Assembly: GCF_900104925.1 (NCBI RefSeq)
Contig: NZ_LT629735.1
Coordinates: 3,083,001-3,147,000 of the forward strand
Origin: Opitutus sp. GAS368
GTDB lineage: Bacteria > Verrucomicrobiota > Verrucomicrobiia > Opitutales > Opitutaceae
DNA length: 64,000 bases
Reading direction: 5' to 3'
The notes under the pieces are model-generated. The model was not told the DNA's origin and did no database searches. It saw only the letters and a list, made by a program, of their open reading frames with translations. Of the stretch, positions 8,764 to 18,459 are shown one piece after another; within the stretch, counting starts at the first letter, position 1, and every line of letters begins with the position of its first letter. A program made the position numbers and the translations under genes.

Positions 8764-9446
8764 TTCCGGTTCACGCCATGGCGGCGCAGGTATTCCGTGC
8801 AGCTTTCCATGCCCCGCACCACATGGGTGCGGACCGTGTTTTCGGAGATGCCCAGTTTTTCGGCAACCTGCTTTTCGGTGAGGCCATAGATCTTGGTTAA
8901 AGTGATGACTTGGCGGCAACGGGTGGGCAGTCCCCGCAGCGCATCGGCCAGGAATTCGAGTTCCTGGCGGGCGCTGACGGTTGCCGGCACATCCGATCCT
9001 TCATCTAAGACGTGCAACTGCCCGGTTTCCGCGACAGCATCCGTGCGGGAAGCCACCCGGTGGCGCACTTCGTCGATGGCGGCGTTGCGGGCGATGGCAA
9101 ACAGCACGGCCTTGGGTGATCTGGGCATTGCGGTGCCGGGTTGGCTCTGGCGCCGCCAGAGGCGCAGGAAGGCAATCTGGGCGATGTCCTCCACATCCGG
9201 CAGCCGGGGAAACCGCGACCGCAGCCAGGATTTCAGCGCCGGGGCATGGGGGTGCACCTCGGCCACGAACCAACGCCCCTGATCGGTGCTGGGGGTCGGC
9301 TCGGAGGCGGGCAACAACGGGTTCACTCCGGGGAAGGGGTTGGGCTTGGTGGGGCGGATCTCGGACGATGCTGGGGCAACTGAATGCGGCGCTGCCAGGG
9401 GAGGGGAGGCAACAACCTGCGCTATGACGGAGGGAACAATAACCAC
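8760..9446 (-). CDS. ECF RNA polymerase sigma factor (FecI-like)
   Basis: 228 aa. Region 2 is seen around 'DVEDIAQIAFLRLWRRQ' and 'AIARNAAIDEVRHRV', and region 4 as a helix-turn-helix ('LPTRCRQVITLTKIYGLTEKQVAEKLGISENTVRTHV'-type segment split around residues 175-215). The first 50 residues are proline-rich and poorly conserved, so an internal start is possible. It heads the minus-strand cluster and overlaps the FecR gene by 4 bp. It probably directs transcription of the receptor and PstS-like array. Its target promoter was not identified by eye. Confidence 0.9.
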   Translation of the reverse strand: MVIVPSVIAQVVASPPLAAPHSVAPASSEIRPTKPNPFPGVNPLLPASEPTPSTDQGRWFVAEVHPHAPALKSWLRSRFPRLPDVEDIAQIAFLRLWRRQSQPGTAMPRSPKAVLFAIARNAAIDEVRHRVASRTDAVAETGQLHVLDEGSDVPATVSARQELEFLADALRGLPTRCRQVITLTKIYGLTEKQVAEKLGISENTVRTHVVRGMESCTEYLRRHGVNRK

Positions 9447-9621
9447 CTTCGCTTAACGCTGCCTGAATCGGAGCTGAATTTTGAGAAAGGAACCGATGCG
9501 GCCGCGTTTCATGGCATACAGGATCCGGAACGAGATCCTTTGACGGCGCATAGCTACCGATGAGGGTGGCGCGGAGGATAACGACGGTGGACCGAGTCAC
9601 CTGGCAGCGGCCATTTGGTTG

Positions 9622-9693
9622 GTGTAGGGTCGGCGCTAGTCGCCGGACCGCGCTGACTCCCAATCCGGTCCGCCGACAAGCGGCGACCCTACA
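9622..9693. repeat. palindromic REP-like element 'TGTAGGGTCG...CGACCCTACA'
   Basis: The 72-bp stretch begins TGTAGGGTCGGCG and ends CGCCGACA..GGCGACCCTACA, so it folds into an imperfect long hairpin. A half-copy lies at 59838-59867 ('GGTCCGCCGG...CGACCCTACA'). It occupies the gap between the sigma-factor gene and the gene at 9695. The rest of 9447-9694 holds no coding frame I can support. Confidence 0.7.
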
Positions 9694-9694
9694 T

Positions 9695-10177
9695 TTATCG
9701 TGCTGCTTTGGCCAGGACCGCCTGCCAGAGCGCGGTTTCGCCAGGCATGCCGTGGGCCGTGAGCTTGGCGGTGATTTGCGCCAGGCTGGGCTCCTCGACG
9801 AGGTGCTTTGGGTCATCGGGAAACTCCGGCCGGACCGCACGGGCGAGCGCCCAGCAGGCCCAGGTGCGCCAGCGGCGCTGTTCGCGGCGAGGCTCGTTCA
9901 TCCGGTCGGCGAGGTGTTGGAAATGCACGCGCGGGTTGCCGATGAAGACATCCGGCGGCGTGTGGCGCAGGAACCACGCCATGGCCTCGTAGGGCAGGGG
10001 CCAGTCGCGCAGCTCCGTCTCGTGGCCGCGCACATCGGACAGCAGCGCCCGGTCGAGCTTCAGGATGGCGCGCGCCGCCAGGCCGCGCTGCCAGAGGTAT
10101 TGGGCGTAGGTCAGGGCCGTCAGGTAGAACTCCGCATCGCGTTCGTCGCCGTGGGCGGTGAGCGCGCCGGCGTCCAT
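9695..10177 (-). CDS. hypothetical protein
   Basis: 160 aa, soluble, with no signal peptide or membrane segment. It is rich in aromatic residues and arginine ('FYLTALTYAQYLWQRG', 'WRTWACWALARAV') and mostly helical by appearance. I do not recognise the family. It is divergent from the acyltransferase gene that starts some 40-150 bp away on the other strand, so the two may share a promoter region. A repeat element touches its 3' end at 9693. Confidence 0.6.
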   Translation of the reverse strand: MDAGALTAHGDERDAEFYLTALTYAQYLWQRGLAARAILKLDRALLSDVRGHETELRDWPLPYEAMAWFLRHTPPDVFIGNPRVHFQHLADRMNEPRREQRRWRTWACWALARAVRPEFPDDPKHLVEEPSLAQITAKLTAHGMPGETALWQAVLAKAAR

Positions 10178-10218
10178 CGCCGCGGGAGCCGGCGGCAGGT
10201 GGGGACAGGGGGGGAAAG

Positions 10219-11010
10219 GTGCGGAAGAGGACAGAGGACGGAAGACAGAGGACAGAGGACGGAAGGGACAAGTTTAACTTGGCGGCGGGCCCGGGCTTCC
10301 CGCATAACGGGGGCCTGCCCACAGAAGACTCAGCTTCCGTCAACGAAGTGCGCGGCTGGAAATACGCGCTGCTCTGGCTGCTGGCCGTCCTGCTGCGGCT
10401 CTGGAACCGGACGCTGCGCTTCGAGGCCGACGCGGAAACGGTGGCGCGGCTGAGCAAGTGCGACGTGCCGATCGCCTTCGTGCTCTGGCACAACCGGCTC
10501 TTTATTTCACCAGAGATTTTCCGCCGTTACCGCACCCGGCGCCCCCTGTATGGCCTGGTGAGCGCGAGCAAGGACGGCGCGTGGCTGGCGGCGTTCTACC
10601 GGCTGATCGGCATTGTGCCCGTGCGCGGCTCGAGCAGCAATTTCGGCCGCGAGGCGGGCAAGGCTTTGATCGAGGTCATGCGCGCCGGGCACGACATCGG
10701 GATCACGCCCGACGGCCCGCGCGGGCCGATCTATGAGGTCGAGCCGGGCGTGCTGGTCGTGACGCGGCGCAACAACGCCCCGATTGTGCTGCTCGGCGCC
10801 GAGTTTGGCCCGGCCAAGCGGCTGCGCAGCTGGGACCGGTTCTACATTCCATGGCCGTTCACGCGGATCAAGCTGCGGTGCACCGTGCTGCCGGCGAAAA
10901 ACGCCGACGGCACGAAGGTTGGCGCCGCCGAGGTGCAGGCGGCGCTGCGGGCGATCAACCCGGACCCGCCTTCGCCCAGCTCCGGCGCGGCAAGCCCGCC
11001 TGCCGTGTAA
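10219..11010 (+). CDS. lysophospholipid acyltransferase-like protein (DUF374 type)
   Basis: Up to 263 aa; the first 40 or so residues come from a short tandem repeat (GGACAGAGGACGGAAG-like units, 10224-10266), so the true start is probably further in, for example the GTG near 10347. The conserved core has a membrane-anchoring helix ('WKYALLWLLAVLLRLW'), 'VLWHNRLF' (block 1, acyltransferase His), 'SASKDG', 'RGSSSNFGREAG' and 'ITPDGPRGP' (block 3). This pattern matches the DUF374 branch of the LPLAT superfamily, whose members are often associated with envelope lipid or lipid A-like acylation. Exact substrate unknown. Confidence 0.85.
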   Translation: MRKRTEDGRQRTEDGRDKFNLAAGPGFPHNGGLPTEDSASVNEVRGWKYALLWLLAVLLRLWNRTLRFEADAETVARLSKCDVPIAFVLWHNRLFISPEIFRRYRTRRPLYGLVSASKDGAWLAAFYRLIGIVPVRGSSSNFGREAGKALIEVMRAGHDIGITPDGPRGPIYEVEPGVLVVTRRNNAPIVLLGAEFGPAKRLRSWDRFYIPWPFTRIKLRCTVLPAKNADGTKVGAAEVQAALRAINPDPPSPSSGAASPPAV

Positions 11011-11035
11011 GACGGAAAACGGTTCTTAACCACTA

Positions 11036-11180
11036 GGGAGTGTTATCAAACCCAACAAATACCCGGTTTCTGTCATTCTGAACGAAGTGAAGAATCCATG
11101 CGTTCGCTCGCGATATGGCCTTCGTTGCCGTGGATCCTTCGCTTCGCTCAGGATGACAAACCGGGTTTGAAAACACTCCC
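11036..11180. mobile_element. MITE-like element, copy A
   Basis: 145 bp bounded by terminal inverted repeats: left GGGAGTGTTATCAAAC and right GTTTGAAAACACTCCC, flanked on both sides by TA. Inside is a second inverted repeat of the widespread 'TGTCATTCTGA.CGAAG' type (11071-11099 against 11132-11159). There is no coding capacity. Copies B and C at 11236 and 55879 share the termini. The TA flanks fit a Tc1/mariner-IS630 type transposase acting in trans. Confidence 0.75.
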
Positions 11181-11235
11181 TAATGGGCACTAACCGGAGC
11201 ACTAATCAGGATTTGTGACCCATTAGTGTGGATTA

Positions 11236-11610
11236 GGGTGTGTCTTCAAACCTCCGCAAAGGACCACTAATATCAATCGCCTCAAGCTACTACACTCTAC
11301 ACCAAGGTCGCCAAGACCGCGAAGCAGATCCTGCGAAGGGAAATATCTCTGCGTTCTTTGCGGCCTTCGTGTAAAAGCTTTGGGTGTTTGGTATAATGGG
11401 ATTTCACCAATGATGAAATCCACAGAAACCGCTCCGGCTGATCGCCTGCGCGGTGGGTTTCGGGGGGCCGCTAATCGCGGGCAGAGAGGGCGGCGATCAG
11501 CCGCCCCCTGAACCTGGCGGCGGAGGCGATCAGCCGGAGCAGTGAAATTAGATTCCGCCGTTGGCGGAATCTTTTTAGTGGTCCCCCTTCCGAGCTTTGA
11601 AAACACTCCC
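11236..11610. mobile_element. MITE-like element, copy B, with nested insert
   Basis: 375 bp with the same termini as copies A and C (left GGGTGTGTCTTCAAAC, right TTTGAAAACACTCCC). From about 11397 to 11610 it matches copy C almost base for base, including the GCTCCGGCTGATCGCC / GGCGATCAGCCGGAGC inverted repeat. Relative to copy C it carries about 126 extra bp (about 11271-11397), which look like another interspersed repeat (CCAAGGTCGCCAAGACCG, TTTGCGGCCTTCGTG). This accounts for the gene-free stretch 11181-11635. Confidence 0.75.
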
Positions 11611-11635
11611 TGGTGGTGACCCGTCTGGGTTCGGT

Positions 11636-12019
11636 TCAGAACGACGGCGTGATCGTGACGCTCTGGCCGGGGGCCGCGACGAAGTCCTCGCCGCTGCTCC
11701 AGGAGAGGTCGTTCACCAGCACCTTGAAGGTGACCGGGGCCTTGGCGTTCTTGACGCTGGCGGTCCAGAGGCCGGCGCCGGTGCAATCCATGGCGACGCC
11801 GCGGTCCCAGCTCAGGCCCGGGCCCTCGCCGCGGAGGAAGAGGTGGTTGCCGAAGCCGATGTCAATTTGCGCGGAGATAAAGGTCGCAGGCGGTTCGCCG
11901 GTCTTCTTTTTGGCGGGCGCGGCCTTCTTGGCGAGGATGGCCTTGATGGTCTTTGCCGTGGCCTGGGTGCGCGCGGGCGCGGCCTTCGCCGGAGAAATCT
12001 TCTTGGTGGTCTTTTTCAT
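11636..12019 (-). CDS. glycogen/starch-binding-like protein with basic N-terminal tail
   Basis: 127 aa from the ATG at 12019. An upstream TTG at 12037 is in frame but has no better support. The first 45 residues are Lys/Ala/Pro-rich, like a histone H1-type or linker tail ('KKTTKKISPAKAAPARTQ'). The remainder is an early-set beta-sandwich, resembling CBM48/isoamylase N-terminal domains ('GNHLFLRGEGPGLSWDRG', 'FKVLVNDLSWSSGEDF'). No enzyme domain is attached. Possible roles are binding an alpha-glucan or acting as a nucleoid-tail fusion; neither is shown. Confidence 0.7.
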   Translation of the reverse strand: MKKTTKKISPAKAAPARTQATAKTIKAILAKKAAPAKKKTGEPPATFISAQIDIGFGNHLFLRGEGPGLSWDRGVAMDCTGAGLWTASVKNAKAPVTFKVLVNDLSWSSGEDFVAAPGQSVTITPSF

Positions 12020-12446
12020 GTTGGTATTCTGTTTCAAGATTAAGGAGGTGGGTCAATTTCTCCCCGCCTCGGTCACCCGCAACAGCAATTTCGGCGCCAA
12101 TTGGGTGACAGGGTTAAGTCACGCTGGGCAAGGGGGTAAGCCAGCACGGTTTTGGCCCGGAGTGGCGGCGGGATGGGACTCATACCTGCAGTGGGCAGCC
12201 AAGGCCTGCCTTCGCCCAAGCTCCCGCCATCGCCCGTTGGGCCATGGCGGACAAGTCGGAGGGCAATTCTCTTTCCGCTCCGGAAAGAAAATTGGTGGAC
12301 CACAAGTCCGCTCAGCACGAACGAATGGGTGTTAAACGCCAAACGAATGGCTTTTCTAAATCAGATTGCCCACACCAGTGCAGTGGGGCACACAATCAAC
12401 GGGGCCAACGCACGCTGACGATTCGGCGGACTTACACTGACGTACT
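12020..12446. other. intergenic region with palindromic repeat
   Basis: 427 bp with no supported gene. 12209-12259 is one copy of the family 'CCTTCGCC.AAG.CT.CCGCC..CG' ending 'CGGACAAGTCGG'; other copies are at 20711-20775 (inverted) and 59938-59983. The last part before the gene at 12447 is AT-richer and may hold its promoter. I could not pick a convincing -35/-10 pair. Confidence 0.6.
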
Positions 12447-14915
12447 ATGCCCCCCGCCAAAATCCTTGCAACTCTCGCCCTCGGGCTTGTGGCAGAGGTT
12501 TGTTCAGCGCAAAATGCTCCTGCCGCCGACCCGACGCAGTTTGCGGCGGCAAGGCAACAACTGGAAAAGACCCAGGCCCAGGCCGTGGCCAATGCCGAGA
12601 AACTTGATAAAGCGGTTGAAGTCATGGTCCCTGAGATTCAAGCGGCCGTGGCGGCGAATGCGCCCATCAGCTCATATGACGTTTTCTTGGAAAAGCTCAG
12701 TGCCCTCAGCTCAGGGAGCACCAACTACAGGGGCTACAGCCAGCCAGGCAGGGTCGAAAGCCTTCGGGGTTTTCTCATGCGTTGGCAGGATTACCTCCAC
12801 GCGATGAGCAAAGACGACCTGGACGCCGCGGCACAAACCCTGCACCAGATGATCCAAGACGCGGTGGGTTTCCCGGTGATTCCGCGCAGCAGGCTCATTG
12901 AAATCCAAGATCAGATCGCCAGCAAGATGGCGGAAAACGACCATGCTTTGCTGGATCCATTTCTAAAGCGACTGGCCGCCACTTTTGATTCCGCCCGCGG
13001 GGCCGCAGACTTCGACGGGCTGCTGACCGACGTGGCAATCGCGGAAGCCGCGGAAACCAAAGCCCACCCCTCGCGCGCCAACAATGGCCCCGTTCGAACC
13101 CTCCAGGAAATCCGCATGTTCGTGAGCCGATGGCGGCAGTATTTCATCTTTCGCGACGAGGGCAGGCCGCGAGATGCGCAGGACGTGATTATCAGCCTGA
13201 CCAATAATAACAATAATTACGGAAGCGGAGAGATCAGTGCCCAATATGGCGCAAAAATCCGGGAAATAATGAAAATGCCCAAAGCCAATGCCGCCAACTC
13301 GGTGCCATTGAAGGTGGGGGATCTCACGCTCGGGAATCTGGATGCCTTCGCGGCTGCGATCAAGACACACGAAGGTCAATTTGGCATGAACGAATACCCG
13401 CGTTTGGCCTTTGCCGTCGAAAGACTCATCTCAGCCCGCGATAGCCTGGTGCGGATTCCGTCCCGCCTGGATGCCTTCAATTGCCTCTACTACAAAACCC
13501 CCGATATCCTGCTCAACAATACGGGTGATTTCTCCGCCGCTTTGGATAGCATCCGGCAAACCCTGCTTCTTCGGGGCATAATCCGCTATCTCAACACGCA
13601 AATTGTGCCCCTCGACAAGGAGACCCCAAATGCGTTTCTACAGCGGGTCTTCCAAGAGGAATATGCGGCAAAGCACTATGGCAATGCTTACGTCACCCTC
13701 AAACTGGGTGAAATCCTCAATGAAAGGCCCCCCGCGGACGAACGAGAGCCGTTTGTTATCGTGCTTCATGGTCTCGTGGATGGCATCCAGCAAGAGGCGG
13801 CGAAACGATATATTCCGGCGGCAAAATCCTACCTCCGGGTAATTCCGTTGCAAGAACCGTGGATCGGTTTGCCGATCGATGAAATTGCTTCCAGGCTGGA
13901 TAAAATCAAAGCCGACCATCCCGCGGAATATATCGCGGCATTCGGGAAGCCCGGTCAGATAAGGATAAGCTGGCCGGCCTCGCGCAAAGTGTCGCCCGGC
14001 AAGTTTGTCTCGACCCTGCCCAAACGCAAAGATCATGAACTGCCGGATGACTGGCAAATGTTCTACTTCGGGCATCTTGGAGTCAGCCCAGACGATGATC
14101 CTGACGGCGATAATATAACCAACGAAGATGAATATCTGAACGACACCGATCCCACCGATTTCTTCAACGGTGCGATTCCCACGCTCACGGTTCTGGCCGG
14201 CACCAACTCCCCGACCGGGGTGTATCTCGTAAGAGTCACGCGACCAAACGGTGAACCTTGGCCCGGCGCCCCGGTTAATTTTGAAATTCCCCCTTCGGTC
14301 GGTCAACTGGCCGAAAGCGCTGATGGCACCCCTTTCTCCGATCACCTTAGCGTCCGCGCCGACGAATACGGCTTGGCCAGGATATTCATACTGCCCCCTG
14401 AGCCGCCCACCCCGAAGTCCAGCGCGGTCACCCCACCACCGGCACAGAATTTCCCCGTTTCGGTATCGGTGCCTGCACGCAATAGGCCACCGGTGACCAA
14501 ACCGAACTTGACTGCGGCGGCCGGTGGCTCAGCGAGCAAGGGACTTCCCGGCGCGTGGCAGATGCAATACTTCGGTCACCTCGGGGTTGACCCGGACGGA
14601 GACCCCGACGAAGACGGGCTGACCAACCAACAGGAATACGAGCAAGGCACGGACCCAACCGATTATTACAACGGGGAAACACCGGTCATTACGCCTCTGA
14701 CTGGAACAGACCCCGAGACAGGAGAGTATGCAGTGAGAATCACCCGTCCGAACGGGGTGCCATATGTCCATGCGCCTGTCAGTTTCGACGTTCCGGCTGA
14801 CGCCGCAGCAATTGCCGCCAACCCCGAGACCACCATCACCGACCAGCATGTTAGTCTCCGGACTGACGCAAATGGGATAGCCCGGGTGTATATCCGGCCG
14901 CCCGAACACCATTGA
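12447..14915 (+). CDS. large secreted protein with twin Ca-binding-like repeats and Ig-like domains
   Basis: 822 aa. Signal peptide at 1-21 ('VAEVCSAQ'). Residues about 25-520 are helical and unrecognised. Two copies of a module follow: a Trp/Phe-rich, Asp-rich calcium-binding-like motif ('DWQMFYFGHLGVSPDDDPDGD' split at about 532-575; 'AWQMQYFGHLGVDPDGDPDED' split at about 699-742), each followed by a beta-sandwich resembling a bacterial Ig-like domain. The motif resembles the thrombospondin type-3 / dockerin-like repeats common in secreted verrucomicrobial proteins. Base composition is less GC-rich than its neighbours. It has no operon partners. Function is unknown; a surface or extracellular role is likely. 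Confidence 0.8.
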   Translation: MPPAKILATLALGLVAEVCSAQNAPAADPTQFAAARQQLEKTQAQAVANAEKLDKAVEVMVPEIQAAVAANAPISSYDVFLEKLSALSSGSTNYRGYSQPGRVESLRGFLMRWQDYLHAMSKDDLDAAAQTLHQMIQDAVGFPVIPRSRLIEIQDQIASKMAENDHALLDPFLKRLAATFDSARGAADFDGLLTDVAIAEAAETKAHPSRANNGPVRTLQEIRMFVSRWRQYFIFRDEGRPRDAQDVIISLTNNNNNYGSGEISAQYGAKIREIMKMPKANAANSVPLKVGDLTLGNLDAFAAAIKTHEGQFGMNEYPRLAFAVERLISARDSLVRIPSRLDAFNCLYYKTPDILLNNTGDFSAALDSIRQTLLLRGIIRYLNTQIVPLDKETPNAFLQRVFQEEYAAKHYGNAYVTLKLGEILNERPPADEREPFVIVLHGLVDGIQQEAAKRYIPAAKSYLRVIPLQEPWIGLPIDEIASRLDKIKADHPAEYIAAFGKPGQIRISWPASRKVSPGKFVSTLPKRKDHELPDDWQMFYFGHLGVSPDDDPDGDNITNEDEYLNDTDPTDFFNGAIPTLTVLAGTNSPTGVYLVRVTRPNGEPWPGAPVNFEIPPSVGQLAESADGTPFSDHLSVRADEYGLARIFILPPEPPTPKSSAVTPPPAQNFPVSVSVPARNRPPVTKPNLTAAAGGSASKGLPGAWQMQYFGHLGVDPDGDPDEDGLTNQQEYEQGTDPTDYYNGETPVITPLTGTDPETGEYAVRITRPNGVPYVHAPVSFDVPADAAAIAANPETTITDQHVSLRTDANGIARVYIRPPEHH

Positions 14916-15379
14916 CTTAACGTCAAGCGAGCAACGAAAAGCATCCGTTCGCATCCCAAAGTGGTGGAGCACAAGTTCGTTTATCGCGAACCGAGGAGCG
15001 CTAAGCTTTTCTGCGAACAAAGAAATCAGGTGTTAAACAACACCTCCGAGCGGATGCTGAACAAGGCTGGCCGGTAAGCTTAGTCCCTCGACTGATCCCG
15101 TGCCCCTCAATGCGGTCATCTTGCGGAAAGAGCTTAGCCATAAGCGGTCTAGGATTGCCTAACCATACTCCCATCCCAACTTTGGGCTCAGGCGAACCCG
15201 AGGGCTACGGCGGAGCCGCATTGCTATGCAAAGTGAGCCGATTCCCCTCTTGGTTTTGATTGGCCTACTCGTTGCAGTCGCCCAAGCAGCCGTACCAACT
15301 ATCGTTTTGTACCCTTTACCGTCATGACAAAGCTAGGTAGTGTATCAGTTTGGTTTTAGGGGGTTGAGGCTCTCCTTCC
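14916..15379. other. intergenic region, no gene seen
   Basis: 464 bp. A hairpin AGGTGTTAAACAACACCT at about 15029-15046 sits inside a larger imperfect inverted repeat (GCATCCGTTCG near 14941 with CGAGCGGATGC near 15047). This could end transcription of the upstream gene, but it lacks a clear T-run. The stretch before 15380 is the leader of the kinase gene. Confidence 0.5.
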
Positions 15380-17851
<2,472 letters not shown>

Positions 17852-17889
17852 AGGAAGAGCACACCGGTCACACAAAAGCGGACAACAAC

Positions 17890-18138
17890 TCACAAGCGCT
17901 TTTTACTGAACGCACGGCCCGACGGAGATTTGAGATATTTCTCGAAGGCGGCGGCTTGGCTTCGATCACGGAATGCAACGGCGGTCTTGACGCGCCAGGG
18001 CCGGAATTTCGCGGTGTGGGGAACCCCGCCTTCATTGTGCTTCGCCAGGCGGGCCGCCAGATCTTCCGTGAGGCCAACATAAAAACCGCCCCCAAGGGTC
18101 AGGGACTCCAGAATGTAGACGTAGGCGAATTCTTTCAT
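17890..18138 (-). CDS. GIY-YIG nuclease-family protein (UPF0213-like)
   Basis: 82 aa, the usual length for stand-alone GIY-YIG proteins of the UPF0213/YhbQ type. The motif appears as 'YVYILES' then 'GGFYVGLT' (the GIY and YIG strands), followed by 'LAARLAKHNEGG' with the catalytic-type Arg and a C-terminal Glu ('AAAFEKYLK'). The cellular role of this family is not settled. It lies between a kinase gene and tRNA-Ala and converges on the kinase. Confidence 0.85.
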   Translation of the reverse strand: MKEFAYVYILESLTLGGGFYVGLTEDLAARLAKHNEGGVPHTAKFRPWRVKTAVAFRDRSQAAAFEKYLKSPSGRAFSKKRL

Positions 18139-18281
18139 GGCATTCGGCCCGTCGTTGTGTCCTTTGGCCCGCCTACGCCCTGCGGGCTTCGGCGCGGCAG
18201 CCTTCGCCTAAGGTATCGTGAGTTTGTCCTCTTGATACTGATTGGCTTGCCGAGCCGTAGCTCGCGCAAGCGAGCGAAGGC

Positions 18282-18357
18282 TGGTGGAGCAGATCGGGAT
18301 CAAACCGACGACCTCGTCGTTGCGAACGACGCGCTCTATCAACTGAGCTACTGCCCC
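18282..18357 (-). tRNA. tRNA-Ala(CGC)
   Basis: Read on the minus strand: acceptor GGGGCAG pairs with CTGCTCC and includes the G3-U70 wobble that marks alanine tRNAs. The anticodon loop is TTCGCAA (anticodon CGC) in a CGTCG/CGACG stem, the T-arm carries TTTGATC, and CCA is encoded. An adjacent inverted repeat (about 18248-18281, GTAGCTCGCGCAAGCGAGCG) lies directly downstream and may act in termination. Confidence 0.95.
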
Positions 18358-18459
18358 GAAAGTGGAACGGGTTAATTGAAGGACGCCCCCGCCGGAGTAA
18401 ACCAAAATTTTCACCCCGCCCCGCGGCAGGTAAAAGGGCGGCAATCCCCGGTCGCGGCC

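Noticed and set aside
18208-18444. Short protein-like frames across tRNA-Ala
   Set aside because: They overlap an intact tRNA gene and have no homology that I can recognise.
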